A DNA stretch of 64,000 bases from Calycina herbarum (lineage: Eukaryota > Ascomycota > Leotiomycetes > Helotiales > Pezizellaceae), in contig LLEY01000079.1 of NCBI GenBank assembly GCA_001414485.1, forward strand, positions 62,001 to 126,000, given 5' to 3'. Position numbers and translations under genes: made by a program. How positions within the stretch are numbered: position 1 is the first letter of the stretch; each line of letters starts with the position of its first letter. A model generated the notes under the pieces. That model was not told the DNA's origin, made no database searches, and saw nothing but the letters and a program-made list of their open reading frames with translations. Below are positions 35,780 to 46,921 of the stretch, one piece after another.

Positions 35780-38700
35780 GCTTACTAAAAACCACTGCCT
35801 CTAAGTTCTATAGATTAACGTTTATAAGTCTAGTAAGTACTAGGAGCTGGTTCTCTAACTAGCTTACTCTAGACGAGTCGACATAGTCCTTATCTAGGAA
35901 CCGTATATATACTAGAGAGAGATTAGTTGTTAGATTATAAGACACTACCTGAATTACACCTGCTTTACACCTATATGTAACTAGAACGATAACCTCTCTA
36001 GAGTGCTTATATTTATACGAAAAGGAGCGGGGATTCTCTTAAGTTAATAAACATCGATTACACCCTTGCTTAAATGCCGAGACCTTGTTTATATCGAGAT
36101 CACGCTCTTCTAAGGCCTCCTATTATATATCCTTAATATATATAACGCCCCCCTAGGCGCCAAGGGCGCTAGAGAGGCTATTAACCTCGTTCTTTACTTA
36201 TAATATATTACTATAACAAATACCCTTATAGCCGGCGACTTAAACCTAAAGAGCTAGCTCTAGTAACCGGATTTCCTTAGGCAGGAAAGCATACAAGCCC
36301 CCTCGCTTGTTAACTAGACAGAGGATAGAGGGCTATAACTCTCTACCTCTCCTAGGACGTAAACGTACAACCTCGGCAATACTCTCGACCTTGCCTTTTA
36401 CTCGAGCAACCTCTACTAAAGAGGGGCGTCTACTAAGATAGACCTTATCTTTGAGTATAGCTCTAACTACCTCCTACTTCTTACCTAGCTTCTGTATATA
36501 GGAAACCTAACAGAGAAGGATCCGCCTTTGAAACTTAGTACTCTTGATGTTAAAACCTTTAAGACTACCCTCTAAAGTAAGCTTAAAACATAATAGCTAT
36601 ATAAACTTATATAATAACCAAACACGGAATCGCTAGAGACCCTAGTAGGATTTATTACTAAGAGCGTATATAGCGCGTACCTCTGTAGTACTAAGCGAGG
36701 TCTTAGACATGGATTCGGACACCCTTAGTAGAACAAGGAATACTAGACAGCGGCTACTGAGGCAAGGCAGGCACAAAGGCTTAACACGAGCCCTCGAGCC
36801 TTAAAGTCTCTTCGTAGGAGTCTAAGACAGGAAATCCGGAAGGTAAAGAGAGAATACTTCTATAACCTAATCGATAAGGCTATAAAGAGCAAAAACGTCT
36901 TTAAGATTTATAAGTAGTAATAGAGTACTAGAATATATAAGTCTCCTCTCTTAAGAGACTTGGCAGGTTAGCTAGGCTTTACTACCTAGGAGAAGCAGAA
37001 GATCCTTATATAGGAGCTGCTTATAAATAAGGCCGAAGTTAGGGATATACTATTTAACACGCTAACTACTTCTACTTAAGCCCTCCCGTAGACAGACCTT
37101 ACTTTACACAAGGTTAAGGAATCGATCCTTAGCAAAGCTTCAACCGTACCAGGAGAAGACGAGCTAGTAACAGGGGTCCTTAAAGTAGCCTAGCTATAGA
37201 TCTCGAACCTTGTCTTCCTACTATTCAGAGGCTATATAGAGACAGGCTTCTACCTAAAGATCTTCTGATCTACTATCGTCGCTATTATCCTAAAACCTAA
37301 TAAGAAAGACAAGTCCTCCCCTCAAGTATACTAGCTAATTACTCTGCTCTCGGTCCTTAGAAAAGGGCTTAAAAGGCTCCTCGCTAAGCAAGTCTCTTAG
37401 ATAGCTATTAAGCACTCTATTCTAGGACAGAACCAGTTCAGGGCTCTTCTGCTAAGAGCCGCCACAGACCTTACTACCTGTCTTACCTTCGATATTAAGT
37501 TAGCTCTTATAGATAAGCAGGAAGCCTCCCTTCTTATACTCGATATTAAGAGCGCCTTTAACGTAGTACTCCTTAGCCGCCTGATTAAAAGGTTAAGAGA
37601 GCAAGGATAGCCGTATTACTTTGTAGAATAGGTCTCCTCTTTCTTAACTAATAGATTAGTAAAAGTAAAGCTTAATAGAGAAGTAGGCGACACTACCCCG
37701 CTTTAGTATAGCCTTCTATAAGGCTCGCCTATCTCACTGATCCTCTTTATACTCTATATCTAGCCCCTCTTTAGATTAGGAGTTAGCTCTCTTCTAGTAG
37801 TATAGAGATTCGGCTACGCTAATAACATTAGATTACTTGCTTTTAGGCTTTTAAAGGCAGGGAATATCAAGGACCTGGCAAAGCAGGTAGTAAGTATACT
37901 TAAGTAGGGCATAGACGAGGGTATTACCTTTAACGCTGAAAAATCAGAACTTATCCACTTCTCTCGTAAAAGGAAACAAAGAGGGAGAGGCATCTGCCCC
38001 TCCCCTACTATTGTAGTTAAAGGAAAGACAATAGAGCCTACATAGGAACTCCGGTAGCTTAGTATCTTCTTCGACCCCTGCCTTACCTTTTACAGTTACG
38101 TTAAAAGAATAGCTAGTAAGGCTACACTTATAGCTAATACTCTTAAAAGAACAATAAACAGAGTAAGAGGATCCCTCTCGTATCTGCTAAAATAAGCAGT
38201 TACTGCTTATATCCTCTTAATTGCCTATTTTAGGCACGAGACCTAGTACCCTAGTCGTATAAAAACAGGCTAAGCAGGTACTATAAACAACCGGATCAGC
38301 TGCTACCTAACTCTCCTAGATAGAGTAGTTACAAAGTATACTAGAATCATCCTCCCGGTCTATAAAACCACTCCTACCTTAGTACTCCTTATAGAATCTG
38401 GTCTCCTAGCCGCTGAAATTGCTCTTATAGTAAAAAGCGGAGCTTTTAAGGCTAGAACTCGACGACTCGACTTAGTACACCTGCTTAAGCAATGTATAAA
38501 TAACCCTTGCTTAAAGGCTAGGCTTATTTACCGCTCTTCTAAACCTCTCCCCTCTTTAGAAGAAGTCGATCTAATTTAAGACCCTCTATAGAGTAGAGGG
38601 TTCAACCGCTAAGCCCGCCTTCTCGAGGTAGCTAGCCCGAGCCCTAGTAGTAATAAAGACTCTTATAAAGCCGAATTCCTTAAATTCCTCGCCTCTATTC

Positions 38701-39571
38701 CGCCTATAGACTTAGTTATATTTACTAACGGCTCTCGCTTAGATAATAAGAACACTGGTAGAGGCGTCTGTCTTATAAGAGGAGGGGTGGTTTTAAACAC
38801 AAAGCTCTTCCCTTTTAGTAAAACCTTAGAAATATACGATACAGAAGCGCGAGCTGCCTTACACGGTCTCGAGCTCGCTATCGAATCCCCTTTCTAGCCC
38901 TCGGCTACGAAGTGTTAGATCTGCCTCGACAACCTCGAAGCTATACTACAACTGACCTACCAGTCTTATAGCACGTTATAAGAGACCTTTAATAAGGTAT
39001 TCGACTTTACTTAGCTATACCTAGGGAAGATTTAGACAAGGTGGTGCCCTAGTTATATAGGAATCCACGGTAACGAAATAGCCGACAAAGCTGTAAGGAA
39101 AGCAGCTTAAATAACCCTCCCTAGTTCTCCTTTACTCTATACTACTATGCTTAAGAGAGAAGTAAAAGAGATAGGGGTTAAGCTCGCAAACAAGCTTTAG
39201 CAGACGTCACTTCCGAATACCTATAAGAGGCTAGGTCTTACCTTCTGGCTCTTAAAACCTAAGACCCTCCAGCTACTAAGAGAGGTCCTAGCTCGGCTAA
39301 TTACAGCTCGTACTAGTCACGGAGACTTTACAGCTTACCACCTTCGCTTCTTTCACCTCGACACGTTGTAGGAATCAGGGAATTGCAAGTATAAGAAGGC
39401 TAAGGCACAATACCACCTACTCTTCTATAGACTTACAAATAATAAGGACCTAAGGCTATTAGCTAAGGCGGAGGGAAACCCTCAACTCCTGTTCGGACCT
39501 AGCTACGAGGAACTCTTTCACAAGGTCTATACTAAGACTAAGTTCTTTTTAAAGATCTACCCCTCGAGATA
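35780..39571 (+). pseudogene. LINE ORF2: endonuclease, reverse transcriptase, RNase H
   Basis: The endonuclease shows 'INVYKSSKY' near 35815 and 'DIVLIQEPYIY' (TAG read as Gln) near 35885, then 'AGDLNLKS' near 36235. Reverse transcriptase spans about 37100-37950; its FADD box reads 'YANN' near 37815, so both catalytic Asp are now Asn. RNase H at 38700-39120 reads 'FTNGSRLD', 'HGLELAIES', 'CLDNLEA' and 'WCPSYIGIHGNEIADKA'. Stops and at least one frame change break it. It would nick target DNA and reverse-transcribe the element RNA in place. Confidence 0.8.
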
Positions 39572-39816
39572 GCTTAAACCCTCTCTTTTCCTTTCTTTTT
39601 CTATACTTCTATATATCTCCTTTGTTATTCTCTAATTCTTTAAACTAATTAAGAATAAGAGCTGTTCCGAAAGTGGAGCTTCTCTTTAAACTGTCTCTTG
39701 TAAATTAGCTCACTCGTTTACACCCCCTATAGCCTAGGGCACCCCCCTAGCGTCATTTGCCCTCTTTTGGGACCTTTTAGTACCTAGACCACGCGATCTA
39801 GACTCCGCCTGACGTT

Positions 39817-39840
39817 AAATAGAAATAAATAAATAAATAA
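39817..39840 (+). repeat. LINE 3' tail, (AAAT)n
   Basis: A short AAAT tandem tail ends the LINE directly before the 17-bp target duplication. It marks the 3' end and the orientation. Confidence 0.85.
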
Positions 39841-40028
39841 ATATACTAGCACGTCTGCTATCTAGATAGGAGCTTTGTACTTAACTTTAGTTATTAATCT
39901 TATTATCTTATTTAATATCTTTGATATAAGTAACGAGTTCACTTCTAAGTAAATAACCCGGCGTATCTATACTTCTTACTATATACTAACCTTTAAGACT
40001 TAGTTACCTTTGTTTAAGTTTCGTTATA

Positions 40029-40480
40029 CTTTAAGCACCTACTACGAAGTAAGATCGTTAATATATCGGCTACCTCTTCTACTCTAAAAACGACTCTACC
40101 TAAGCCAGCTATAACCACCGCGGCTATACTAGTTACTACACTTTATAAGGAAGTAAAACTCCTAATCTTAAAGCTATTTAATAGCTTATCTAAAAAATTA
40201 GTAGAGTTTCTTATAAAAGCTTTTATATACTTAAACTTTTATACTACCTAGTTTAGAAACGAAACTAACTAGGTTATATAGTTGTCTACCTGTCTTAAAG
40301 AGGTAGCTTATAACTAGTTAGAACTATATTTAGAGGATTTTTAGGAAAATAAGATAATAGAAGGAAAAGTCTTACTTTAAATATCTAAAAAGATAAGAGA
40401 CTTGTTTAAGAACGTTTAAGAGTTTAAGATTAGAATTAACTAAGCTTTTAAAGATATTAATATAAAGAAGAAAGTAGTTT
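40029..40480 (+). pseudogene. Second gag 5' fragment of unit I
   Basis: It begins CTTTAAGCACCT right after the LTR, then a degraded gag frame with TAA/TAG stops. It ends at about 40480, where composition changes abruptly to that of the chromodomain-gene island. The right border of the repeat compartment is here. Confidence 0.55.
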
Positions 40481-40481
40481 A

Positions 40482-40677
40482 AGAGAGGGTCTTTTCGGGC
40501 AGTAACTGCTCGGGGCAGGAGAGAGCCAGCTCAGCTCATTACGCGGCGACATAAGGAAGAGACCGAGCAAGCAATCTCTGAGAGGGTCAGCACGTGGTGG
40601 ATCTTTTAGGAGCGCCAGCTCAGCTCATGACGCGGCAGACCAAGGAAAAGGGAGAGCAAGCAAGCTCAGAGAGGGCC
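40482..40677 (+). repeat. 89-bp direct tandem duplication
   Basis: GCCAGCTCAGCTCAT... at 40525-40587 recurs at 40614-40677 with a few changes. A partial unit precedes them from 40482 (GAGAGGGTC...). The block is GC-rich, is not RIP-mutated, and sits between the dead gag fragment and the chromodomain gene's upstream region. No reading frame was found in it. Confidence 0.75.
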
Positions 40678-41334
40678 CGGAATAATCTCGATTACCATAT
40701 TTGGTAAATGGCCCCCCAGTTTGAGATTGGCAGGACTTACAGTACAGGTCGTACCCGTTGGTGCCTGGCCAGGGTGTAGACAACACAGGAGATAGCTGGA
40801 GTGATTGGAGGAGGGCTGGTTAAGCTAGCATGGGGTGGGGCGTCTCAAAACAATACGCTTTCCTGCGAGCTGGAAGATTTCTCGCGGTTTTCACTGCAAA
40901 AGGTTCCTCTTACGGTAATCGCCTTGAGCATGATTGCTTCATTGAGAAGTCTTCTCGGATCTGCCGAAAACCAACTACATAGCATGACGATGTACAGTCC
41001 ATCTAGACGGCCTGATTCGCCTTTGGATAATACACACTGGAGACTCAGCCTGCAAATACGTGGTGGGTCTCTCGAGATGGAGTTCCCCTTGACCCATCAG
41101 CGGTTCCGAAGCTCTCCTGCCTATCGAGACATGAGGCTGTGATCTGCCAATACTGCAACTCAGCGTGGCCGAGATAGTTGTTGGGTGTTTTATTACATTT
41201 GGGGGACATTTCACAGATTAGCGGCTATTTCCAGACTTTGTATGTGGCACGGTTCGTCACTTGGAGGCTAGAACGAGAGCAGGGGATGGCAGATGCAAAT
41301 TGCAAAGTCTGTCTAAAGTGCGTAGTAGGACAGG
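40678..41334. other. Non-repetitive upstream region of the chromodomain gene
   Basis: Sequence of normal composition. Overlapping open stretches exist on both strands (up to 113 codons from a GTG at 40801), but none starts at ATG with supporting features, and none resembles a protein I know. I see no gene. It probably holds the 5' regulatory region of the gene at 41426. Confidence 0.5.
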
Positions 41335-41342
41335 TATATAAG
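41335..41342 (+). promoter_or_regulatory. TATA box of the chromodomain gene
   Basis: TATATAAG lies 84 bp upstream of the ATG at 41426. It is followed by a pyrimidine-rich stretch (CTTCATCTCCCCCATCTG, 41347-41364) of the kind found around transcription starts in filamentous fungi. Confidence 0.6.
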
Positions 41343-41425
41343 AAGTCTTCATCTCCCCCATCTGTATTCTGCATCTAATTGTTAGATTTCAAAGACGCTC
41401 TCCACATATTTGCTCTACGCTCAAG

Positions 41426-42533
41426 ATGGCCACCTTCATTCCTTACGTTCCGAAACTACCAAGCGCTACCATTCGGAAGTCCAAGGTTATTTCCAAAAAT
41501 CTCAACTCGCCAAATTACTTGTGCATCGAATCAAGTGATGTGCCAGTTGAAATGCTGCCGGCAGCTAGAGGAGTAACAAGTGACAAGAACTGGCAAGGCA
41601 CAGCTACTAGCGAGGGCATAGCTCGAGGTGCTCAAGGTATGTGTTCAAACCCACTATACTGCTGTAACCGTCTTTGTCTGACAAAATAGCAGACTTGATA
41701 TCGGCAAAAGAAGGACTGGGTGTGAAAAGTAATGAACAAGTTTCAGATGACATTATCTTTGCTGGCAGCGGCCATGGTACGTGAGCTGGGTTTTACAGGC
41801 GCAGTGAAGAGAATTCTTACTCACCAGTACTATAGATAAATCAAACACACCGGATAGTGATGGTATTCCTAATATCGGAAACGCTCGTCGTATTCTGGAT
41901 AGTAGTCTACCTGGTAACCATGTATTAAAATTGGAAAGTCTACAACCGCTTTCTAATCACGCAGCCGAGAAGCATGACAACTCTGATGATTTCATCAATA
42001 ACGACAAGGCACCGTGGGTTCCTAAACGACAGCGATCTGACTCTCCCCTCTTCAACGGAATAGCCTCACACTACGACAACGACAAAAAGCGACAACGGCG
42101 CTCTTCACCAATTCTAAAGAATGACAAGGACGACGGGGCTTTTAGCATTCAGGCTCACGGAGACCTTAGTAGTACTGCTAGAACCACTCCTGTGCTTGAA
42201 CCTGGTCACCCAGTAGACTCCAACCTATGCCTACAGGTGACCGACGACGACGACGACCGTGACCAAGGTTGGGAGGTCCGCCGAATCATTGGCAAAGAAG
42301 TTATTAATGGTGCAACACACTTCTTGGTAGACTGGAGCCCGACACTGCTTCCTGAGCACTCGCTAGAGCATGCAAAGGAGCTGGTGGGTAAATTTGAGGA
42401 CCGCCTTCGAGCACAGCGCAAGGCTAAGAACGGGCCAGGGGGGGCTGGTTTGAAGCGAAAAGGGAGGGGGGTGACTAGAAATGCTGATGGGCAACATAAG
42501 AAACCAGGACGCTCGCCCCGGAAGCAGGAATGA
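41426..42533 (+). CDS. Chromodomain-like nuclear protein, three exons
   Basis: Proposed model: exons 41426-41636, 41690-41776 and 41836-42533, joining in frame to 331 residues plus TGA. Introns are 53 bp (GTATGT...AATAG) and 59 bp (GTACGT...TATAG). The start context is CAAGATGGC. Residues about 245-291 form a chromodomain-like fold, 'WEVRRIIGKEV' then 'HFLVDW', ending in a helix 'HAKELVGKFEDRL'. Two aromatic cage positions (Trp245, Trp266) are plausible; the third is not evident. A basic patch 'KKRQRR' (183-188), an acidic run (236-242) and a Lys/Arg-rich tail (296-331) suggest a nuclear, DNA- or chromatin-bound protein. The frame shows no RIP stops although both flanks are RIP-mutated. The exact function and the second acceptor are inferred. 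Confidence 0.75.
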
Positions 42534-42713
42534 GTGCAAAGTTAGTTGGGATGGTCAAGTACCTCTGTCACGGAGCAGATTTGAGAAGAAAAATAGGCGT
42601 TTATGTCTAATCTTCCGCCCTCTTAGCCGTAATTTTGGTTTCGTAAGATTTTGGCCGCGGGTATTTTAGCTAGAGTACAATCCTAATATCAAGATAAGTT
42701 ACTTATATAGCAT
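42534..42713. other. 3' flank of the chromodomain gene
   Basis: Composition falls from normal to AT-rich within this stretch. It presumably carries the 3' untranslated region and polyadenylation site, but no clear signal stands out. A short open stretch at 42481-42669 is a shadow of the gene in another frame. Confidence 0.4.
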
Positions 42714-42869
42714 TTATATAAACATTTTATGTTTGTGAAGGGAGAACTAGTAGCAGGCTTCGAGGTATTTAGTAAGATTTATAAGTTGAGATTGTTCTGC
42801 GTCTGCTTCGGCTACTTTACGTCGTCTCTGTTCTACTTATCGTAGACGTAGCCCCTTTAAAGGATCCTC
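42714..42869 (-). pseudogene. Small relic of a fungal protein family (LTKYLEACY motif)
   Basis: The minus strand reads 'EDPLKGLRLR', stop, 'VEQRRRKVAEADAEQSQL' and 'LTKYLEACY', stop, 'FSLHKHKMFI'. This resembles the N-terminal 'LRxxEExRRxAE...LxEYLxACH' segment of a widespread uncharacterised family in filamentous ascomycetes. Stops fall where Gln is expected. Only about 50 residues remain; the rest is lost or beyond recognition. It adjoins the chromodomain gene tail to tail. Confidence 0.4.
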
Positions 42870-43356
42870 TTAATAGCTAGGTTTGATTTTAACTATTTAA
42901 ACCAAGTTCTTATTTTAAATGTCTACTACCCCTACGTTCACGGCAGTGTCCTTACTATATGCCGCTGGTTGTTGATTACCTTATTAATAACCTATTAAGG
43001 GATAAAATTAAGCGACTTTTATACTTTATATTTTATATAAGTTAGTACGAGCTAACCTGTATTCCACAGGAGATAGATCTCCTTAGGAATCTCTTCTCTT
43101 CTTATAATCAATCACTTCAACTAAGTTACAATTGTCCACGTACTTATACTAGAACCTATGACATTACTCTCTTCCTAAGATAAAAAATACCACCCCGTTC
43201 CTTCGCTTAGGCCGAGCAGCAGTAAGACTTAACAGATTAATTGTCTATCGTGCTATATACTATAGAGGAAACTCGTTAGTAGAGATCCTGCTTAGCAAAT
43301 AACAGTATAGAAGAGCGTTACTAAATATACTTCCTTATAATATATTAGGTCTAATA
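42870..43356. other. AT-rich stretch without recognisable gene
   Basis: Partly RIP-like sequence with some islands of normal composition (42940-42980, 43180-43230). No frame longer than about 60 codons and no family resemblance was seen. It may be the rest of the relic at 42714. Confidence 0.4.
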
Positions 43357-43495
43357 TATAATAAAACTAACTATCTAAGGTAACTAGTTTCGAAGGTTAG
43401 TATATAGTAAGAATATAATAAAATTAATAAACTAATTCGAGTATAAAGCTTAAATCTAATAGTAGATATACTAGTCTTATATATAACCTTTATAC
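43357..43495 (-). repeat. Degenerate A-family LTR fragment
   Basis: TATAATAAAAC...CTCGAAGGTTAG-like sequence followed by 'aatctaatagtagatatactag' type segments aligns to the 3' half of the A-type LTR in reverse orientation, with internal deletions. No partner LTR or duplication was found. Confidence 0.65.
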
Positions 43496-43799
43496 TCGCT
43501 CTATATAACGACACGTATAACGTATAGTCTACATAGGCGTAAACGCTCTAAGGTATAGATTATAAAATTATAGTATTTATTATTACAAAGATTCTAAGCT
43601 AAGAAGAACTAGAGAGCTCGAGCTTAAATAGAGTTATGTCTTACTAAGCACGAGGTATACGATATATAATATATTACTATCTAAACTATTATAAGTAATT
43701 ATAAACATCCTTCTCTATAAATTGTTAAATTTTTATTTATATCTTTTTTTAAACCTCTTAGAAGTTCTTTACTCTACTACTTGAAATTTCTATAATATA
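43496..43799. other. AT-rich spacer
   Basis: RIP-like sequence between the LTR fragment and the NLR pseudogene. The 3' end of the NLR gene may extend into it, but no motif can be read. Confidence 0.35.
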
Positions 43800-44426
43800 T
43801 AAATTCATATTTTATACTAAGAGGTAGACTAAATCTAACTTTTCTATAAGACCCTCTTAAATTTATAGTTTAGATATATAAGGTAGGAATTCAATCTATA
43901 TATAATATAATAATTAAAGTTCTTATAGTCGAAGTAGTAAAACCAGACACTATATATATCCTAATAAGTTAGTACTATAAGATACTATATATCCGTGATT
44001 ACCTACTAATTTATATCTATTATACTAATATCTACTATATTCCTTAGCTTCTACTGATTTATTATCACCTAGGGGATTTAATAGACTAATATCTATAAGA
44101 TCTTAATTTTAGTAATAGATAGTAATTCTATAAGGAGACTATCGACTCTCTAGCTTGTTAGTAAAAACAATAGATTCGCGGATACCGTTTTCTAATAGTA
44201 GTCTAATAATATTAATATTACCCTTCTAACAAGCCTAGTATAAAGGTGACTATGTATTAGAATTTATTAGAGTTGTCTTATAAAAGAGAATAGCTTTTTT
44301 TACTACTTTAACAGACGTGCTTAAAGTAGCGTAGTAGAGAAGGCTATTCTCTTGAACATCGATAGTATAAGAGTTAGTCCTTATTATTAACAAGTACTAT
44401 AGAGTACTAAAGTGTCTACCTCGTGC

Positions 44427-44710
44427 TATAATAGAACTATTAGGAATTGATCGGAATGATCGGAATTGGAATTGCCGAGTCTACGTACCGAATAGGATAC
44501 GATACAGATGTTGTTTTAGGATTTAGAAAAGCTAGATAGCTTCTGGACTTACTATTGTCTAAACCTCTTATAAATAGCTACCTCCTCTCTATTAGGAAAG
44601 ACTAATTTAGTCTTTTCCTTCGTATTAGAGCCTAGTATTCGGATATGTTATTCTATCGAACGTACTTCTATATGCCTCTTTTATAGTAGTATCCGTTTTA
44701 TACCGTTATA
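44427..44710 (+). repeat. 5' LTR of element C
   Basis: 284 bp, RIP-mutated (starts TATAATAG, ends CCGTTATA), paired with 46922-47205. It carries the family segment 'GATACGATACAGATG' near 44497 and a TAAATAGC box near 44572. Confidence 0.88.
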
Positions 44711-45085
44711 TTAAAAGACTAAATTCGACTCCGCCGGGGACAGCCTGTTATAATATCTTACTCGAGCACGCCAACGTACCTGCTTCGAATTCGATTCGGC
44801 CTAGATTCGGATTAGTACATCGATAACCTTAAATAGCTAGGTAATCAGAGACTACCTAGACGGCTAGTAACACCGGGGTTTAGTGTCTAAACAGTTAGCT
44901 AGTAAAATCGTAGGCGATTCCTACGTTAATAAGAGTAGACTATGCTAAGTACTCCTAAGACTCCTAATAACCCTCTCCGTATAGGGATTGCTATATAAGA
45001 TATAGACAGTCGACGATATACAGTTACCTAGAAGGCTCTCGCATCTACCCCTTAACCCCCCCCCCTTTTCGAATCGATATACGAC

Positions 45086-46690
45086 ATGTCGAATTCTAAA
45101 GCTCTATTTAAGAGCGTTAAGTAACCTACTAGGGAACCTAGTAGACCCCCCTTTGAAAGGTCTACGAACCACACTCGCACGCCTAAAAACAAAAAGTCCT
45201 AGAAAGGAAAGCAACCTGCTTAAAACCTTAAAGATAACTAAGACTTTTCTAATATAGACGAGATATAAGGTATAGTATAAGGCTTAGAAGAAAAACTTTA
45301 AGACAACAACGATCGATTCGCCTAGTTAGAAAAGATGATAAGCGAACTCTAACTAGCCTCTACGAATCTACCTAGAATCGATCTCGAGCCTCTTTCGCCT
45401 CTAAGTACTACGCGAGACCCTTATTACTTAAGGGATCCTACCTCTAATACCTTCCCTTAACAGTAGACTACCCTACCTACTTCCGAAGGCACCCCGAATC
45501 CCCTCCTACCCTAAACCGCTAAAAGCAAGATTATAGAAAGGATTAAACCCTTAAATAACAGTACCTTACCTACCTACTAATAATAGAAGATATCGGTACG
45601 CGATAGACTCCTAGTAAACGCCGATCATTATAATACTATACCGACTCGAAAGGCCCTTATCTAAGGAATAACTACTGGCTACGCTAGGAACTACCTTAAG
45701 CCTAGATACGAGTCTAAGTCGATTTATATTGCTTTCTACGATTATTAAGATATAATTAAACTTTTGGATTTATATTTCTTAACCAGATATAAGATAGAGG
45801 ATGTATAGAACGCCTTCTAGGCCTTATAGATAGATAGAAAGGATTACGCTAGAGAAACGTTTACTAACTTCAGAGGTCGCTTTTCAAGTATAGCTATACT
45901 CGGAGGGATACTAGAGTTAGAACGGTTCTTCTATATATAGGAAAAGATTATACCACAGCTATAAAACTTAGCCGCTATACTTAAGAGAAGTTAGAACTAT
46001 AACTTTGTCGAAATAGTAGCAGATCTTCTAGCCCTAGATAAGGAAAAACGCTAAAACGCTGAGTTATACATAGCTAATACGACTAAGCTAGTTAGTACAA
46101 CTACTTCGGTTAAAAAGACTACCTTTTAATCCTTATCTAGTATAATACTAGACCTCCTACTACCCGAACACGAATCCTTTTCTATAGTTTAAAGGGAAGA
46201 TAAAACCAAGTCCTTGTAGAGTACCTTGAATTAGTAGGAAAACGAGGTATTAGATAACACAGTTTATACAACTATATCTAAACCTAGATCGACGTCGTAT
46301 CCGTAACTGCCCCTTTGTCGTTCTAGATCTTAGATAATAAGACTTAATTATTAGAAATAAATAGTTAAAACACTTTAAAATTCTCCTTAACCCTACTAGG
46401 AATCAACTTATTTAGCTAGCTAAAACCCCACCGACTCCCTACTTCAGTAAGGAGTCCTTACTTTCTTTTACCTTCTAGCCGGATTCTAGAAGTCTAATTT
46501 GAATCGAATACGAATCGAAGAAGTACGCTATCTATCTAGACGAAAGATAAGAATAAGTAACCTCTTAGCTAAGTTATTACTATCTTCTATAATATCAACT
46601 TCTGAATTCCGACTTTTCCGCCTCCGACTCCTATCTAAATCCTCTCTAATATGTAGAACAATCGAGGGATCAGACTATATACTCTTTTAG
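45086..46690 (+). pseudogene. Element C gag-like ORF
   Basis: One frame from ATG 45086 to TAG at 46688-46690 (about 534 codons) broken by several TAA/TAG. The N-terminal third is Pro/Lys-rich and likely disordered. The centre (about 45740-46060) has a helical 'YIKLLDLYFLTRYKIEDV..AF.ALQIDRKDYARETFTNF' stretch resembling a gag capsid region. No Cys/His knuckle is visible. The end is basic ('EEVRYLSRRKIRISNLL'). As the only protein, it would at most assemble particles. Confidence 0.55.
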
Positions 46691-46921
46691 TAAATACTTT
46701 GCTTTAATAGGAAACACCTGATATAAGTAACATCTACGAATAAGGCTAGCTACGACTTATATCCTACCTTTCGCTAAACACCTCGCTTAATAAACTATAT
46801 TCTATATAACAATCCTTCTACTACTAATACTACCGCCTATAGACACTGTCCACCGATATTATACAAATACTACACCGATAATACGAAGACTCGAGGACGA
46901 GTCTTTTTTAAGGAGAGGGGA

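Larger units (their letters stand above)
34010..39840 (+). mobile_element. Full-length Tad-type LINE (non-LTR retrotransposon)
   Basis: A 5831-bp plus-strand element with ORF1 (zinc knuckles) and ORF2 (endonuclease, reverse transcriptase, RNase H). It ends in an (AAAT)n tail at 39817-39840. The target duplication is 17 bp, starting ATATACTAGCACG, differing at one position by C/T. Presence of an apurinic-type endonuclease and a C-terminal RNase H fits the Tad1 clade of fungal LINEs. RIP damage is moderate, and catalytic residues are hit. Confidence 0.88.
33744..40028 (+). repeat. LTR 2 of tandem unit I, split by the LINE
   Basis: LTR pieces 33744-34009 and 39858-40028. It starts TGTTACGAATT (unmutated TG) and ends TTTCGTTATA. 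The variable segment here consists of AGGATCT/AGATCT repeats (33915-33990) instead of the GCGAT-type repeats of other copies. The LINE duplicated 17 bp of this LTR (33993-34009, 39841-39857). Confidence 0.8.
32753..40480 (+). mobile_element. Tandem LTR-gag-LTR-gag unit (element I, A family), split by LINE
   Basis: LTR (32753-33206), gag start (33207-33743), second LTR (33744-34009 plus 39858-40028), second gag start (40029-40480). Both LTRs are followed by the same CTTTAAG.ACCT internal start, so both behave as 5' LTRs. No pol is present. Two truncated 5' ends in tandem suggest recombination between elements or nested insertion and deletion. The right end meets the non-repetitive island at about 40481. 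Confidence 0.75.

Noticed and set aside
1..40480. AT-rich nested repeats considered as a centromere core or replication origin
   Set aside because: Composition and nesting are compatible with pericentromeric or subtelomeric DNA. No telomere repeat, satellite higher-order structure or other positional marker is visible, so location cannot be claimed.
40801..41142. 113-codon frame on plus and overlapping 79-codon frame on minus
   Set aside because: It starts with GTG, there is no family resemblance and no splice or promoter support. It lies upstream of the well supported gene at 41426.
41828..41828. Alternative acceptor CACCAG for the second intron of the chromodomain gene
   Set aside because: Using it puts an in-frame TAG two codons into exon 3. 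The acceptor at 41834-41835 keeps the frame open to 42533.
42206..42421. 71-codon minus-strand frame
   Set aside because: Antisense shadow of the chromodomain exon.
46499..46690. 63-codon frame starting at TTG
   Set aside because: It is the last open piece of the element C gag frame that begins at 45086, not a separate gene.
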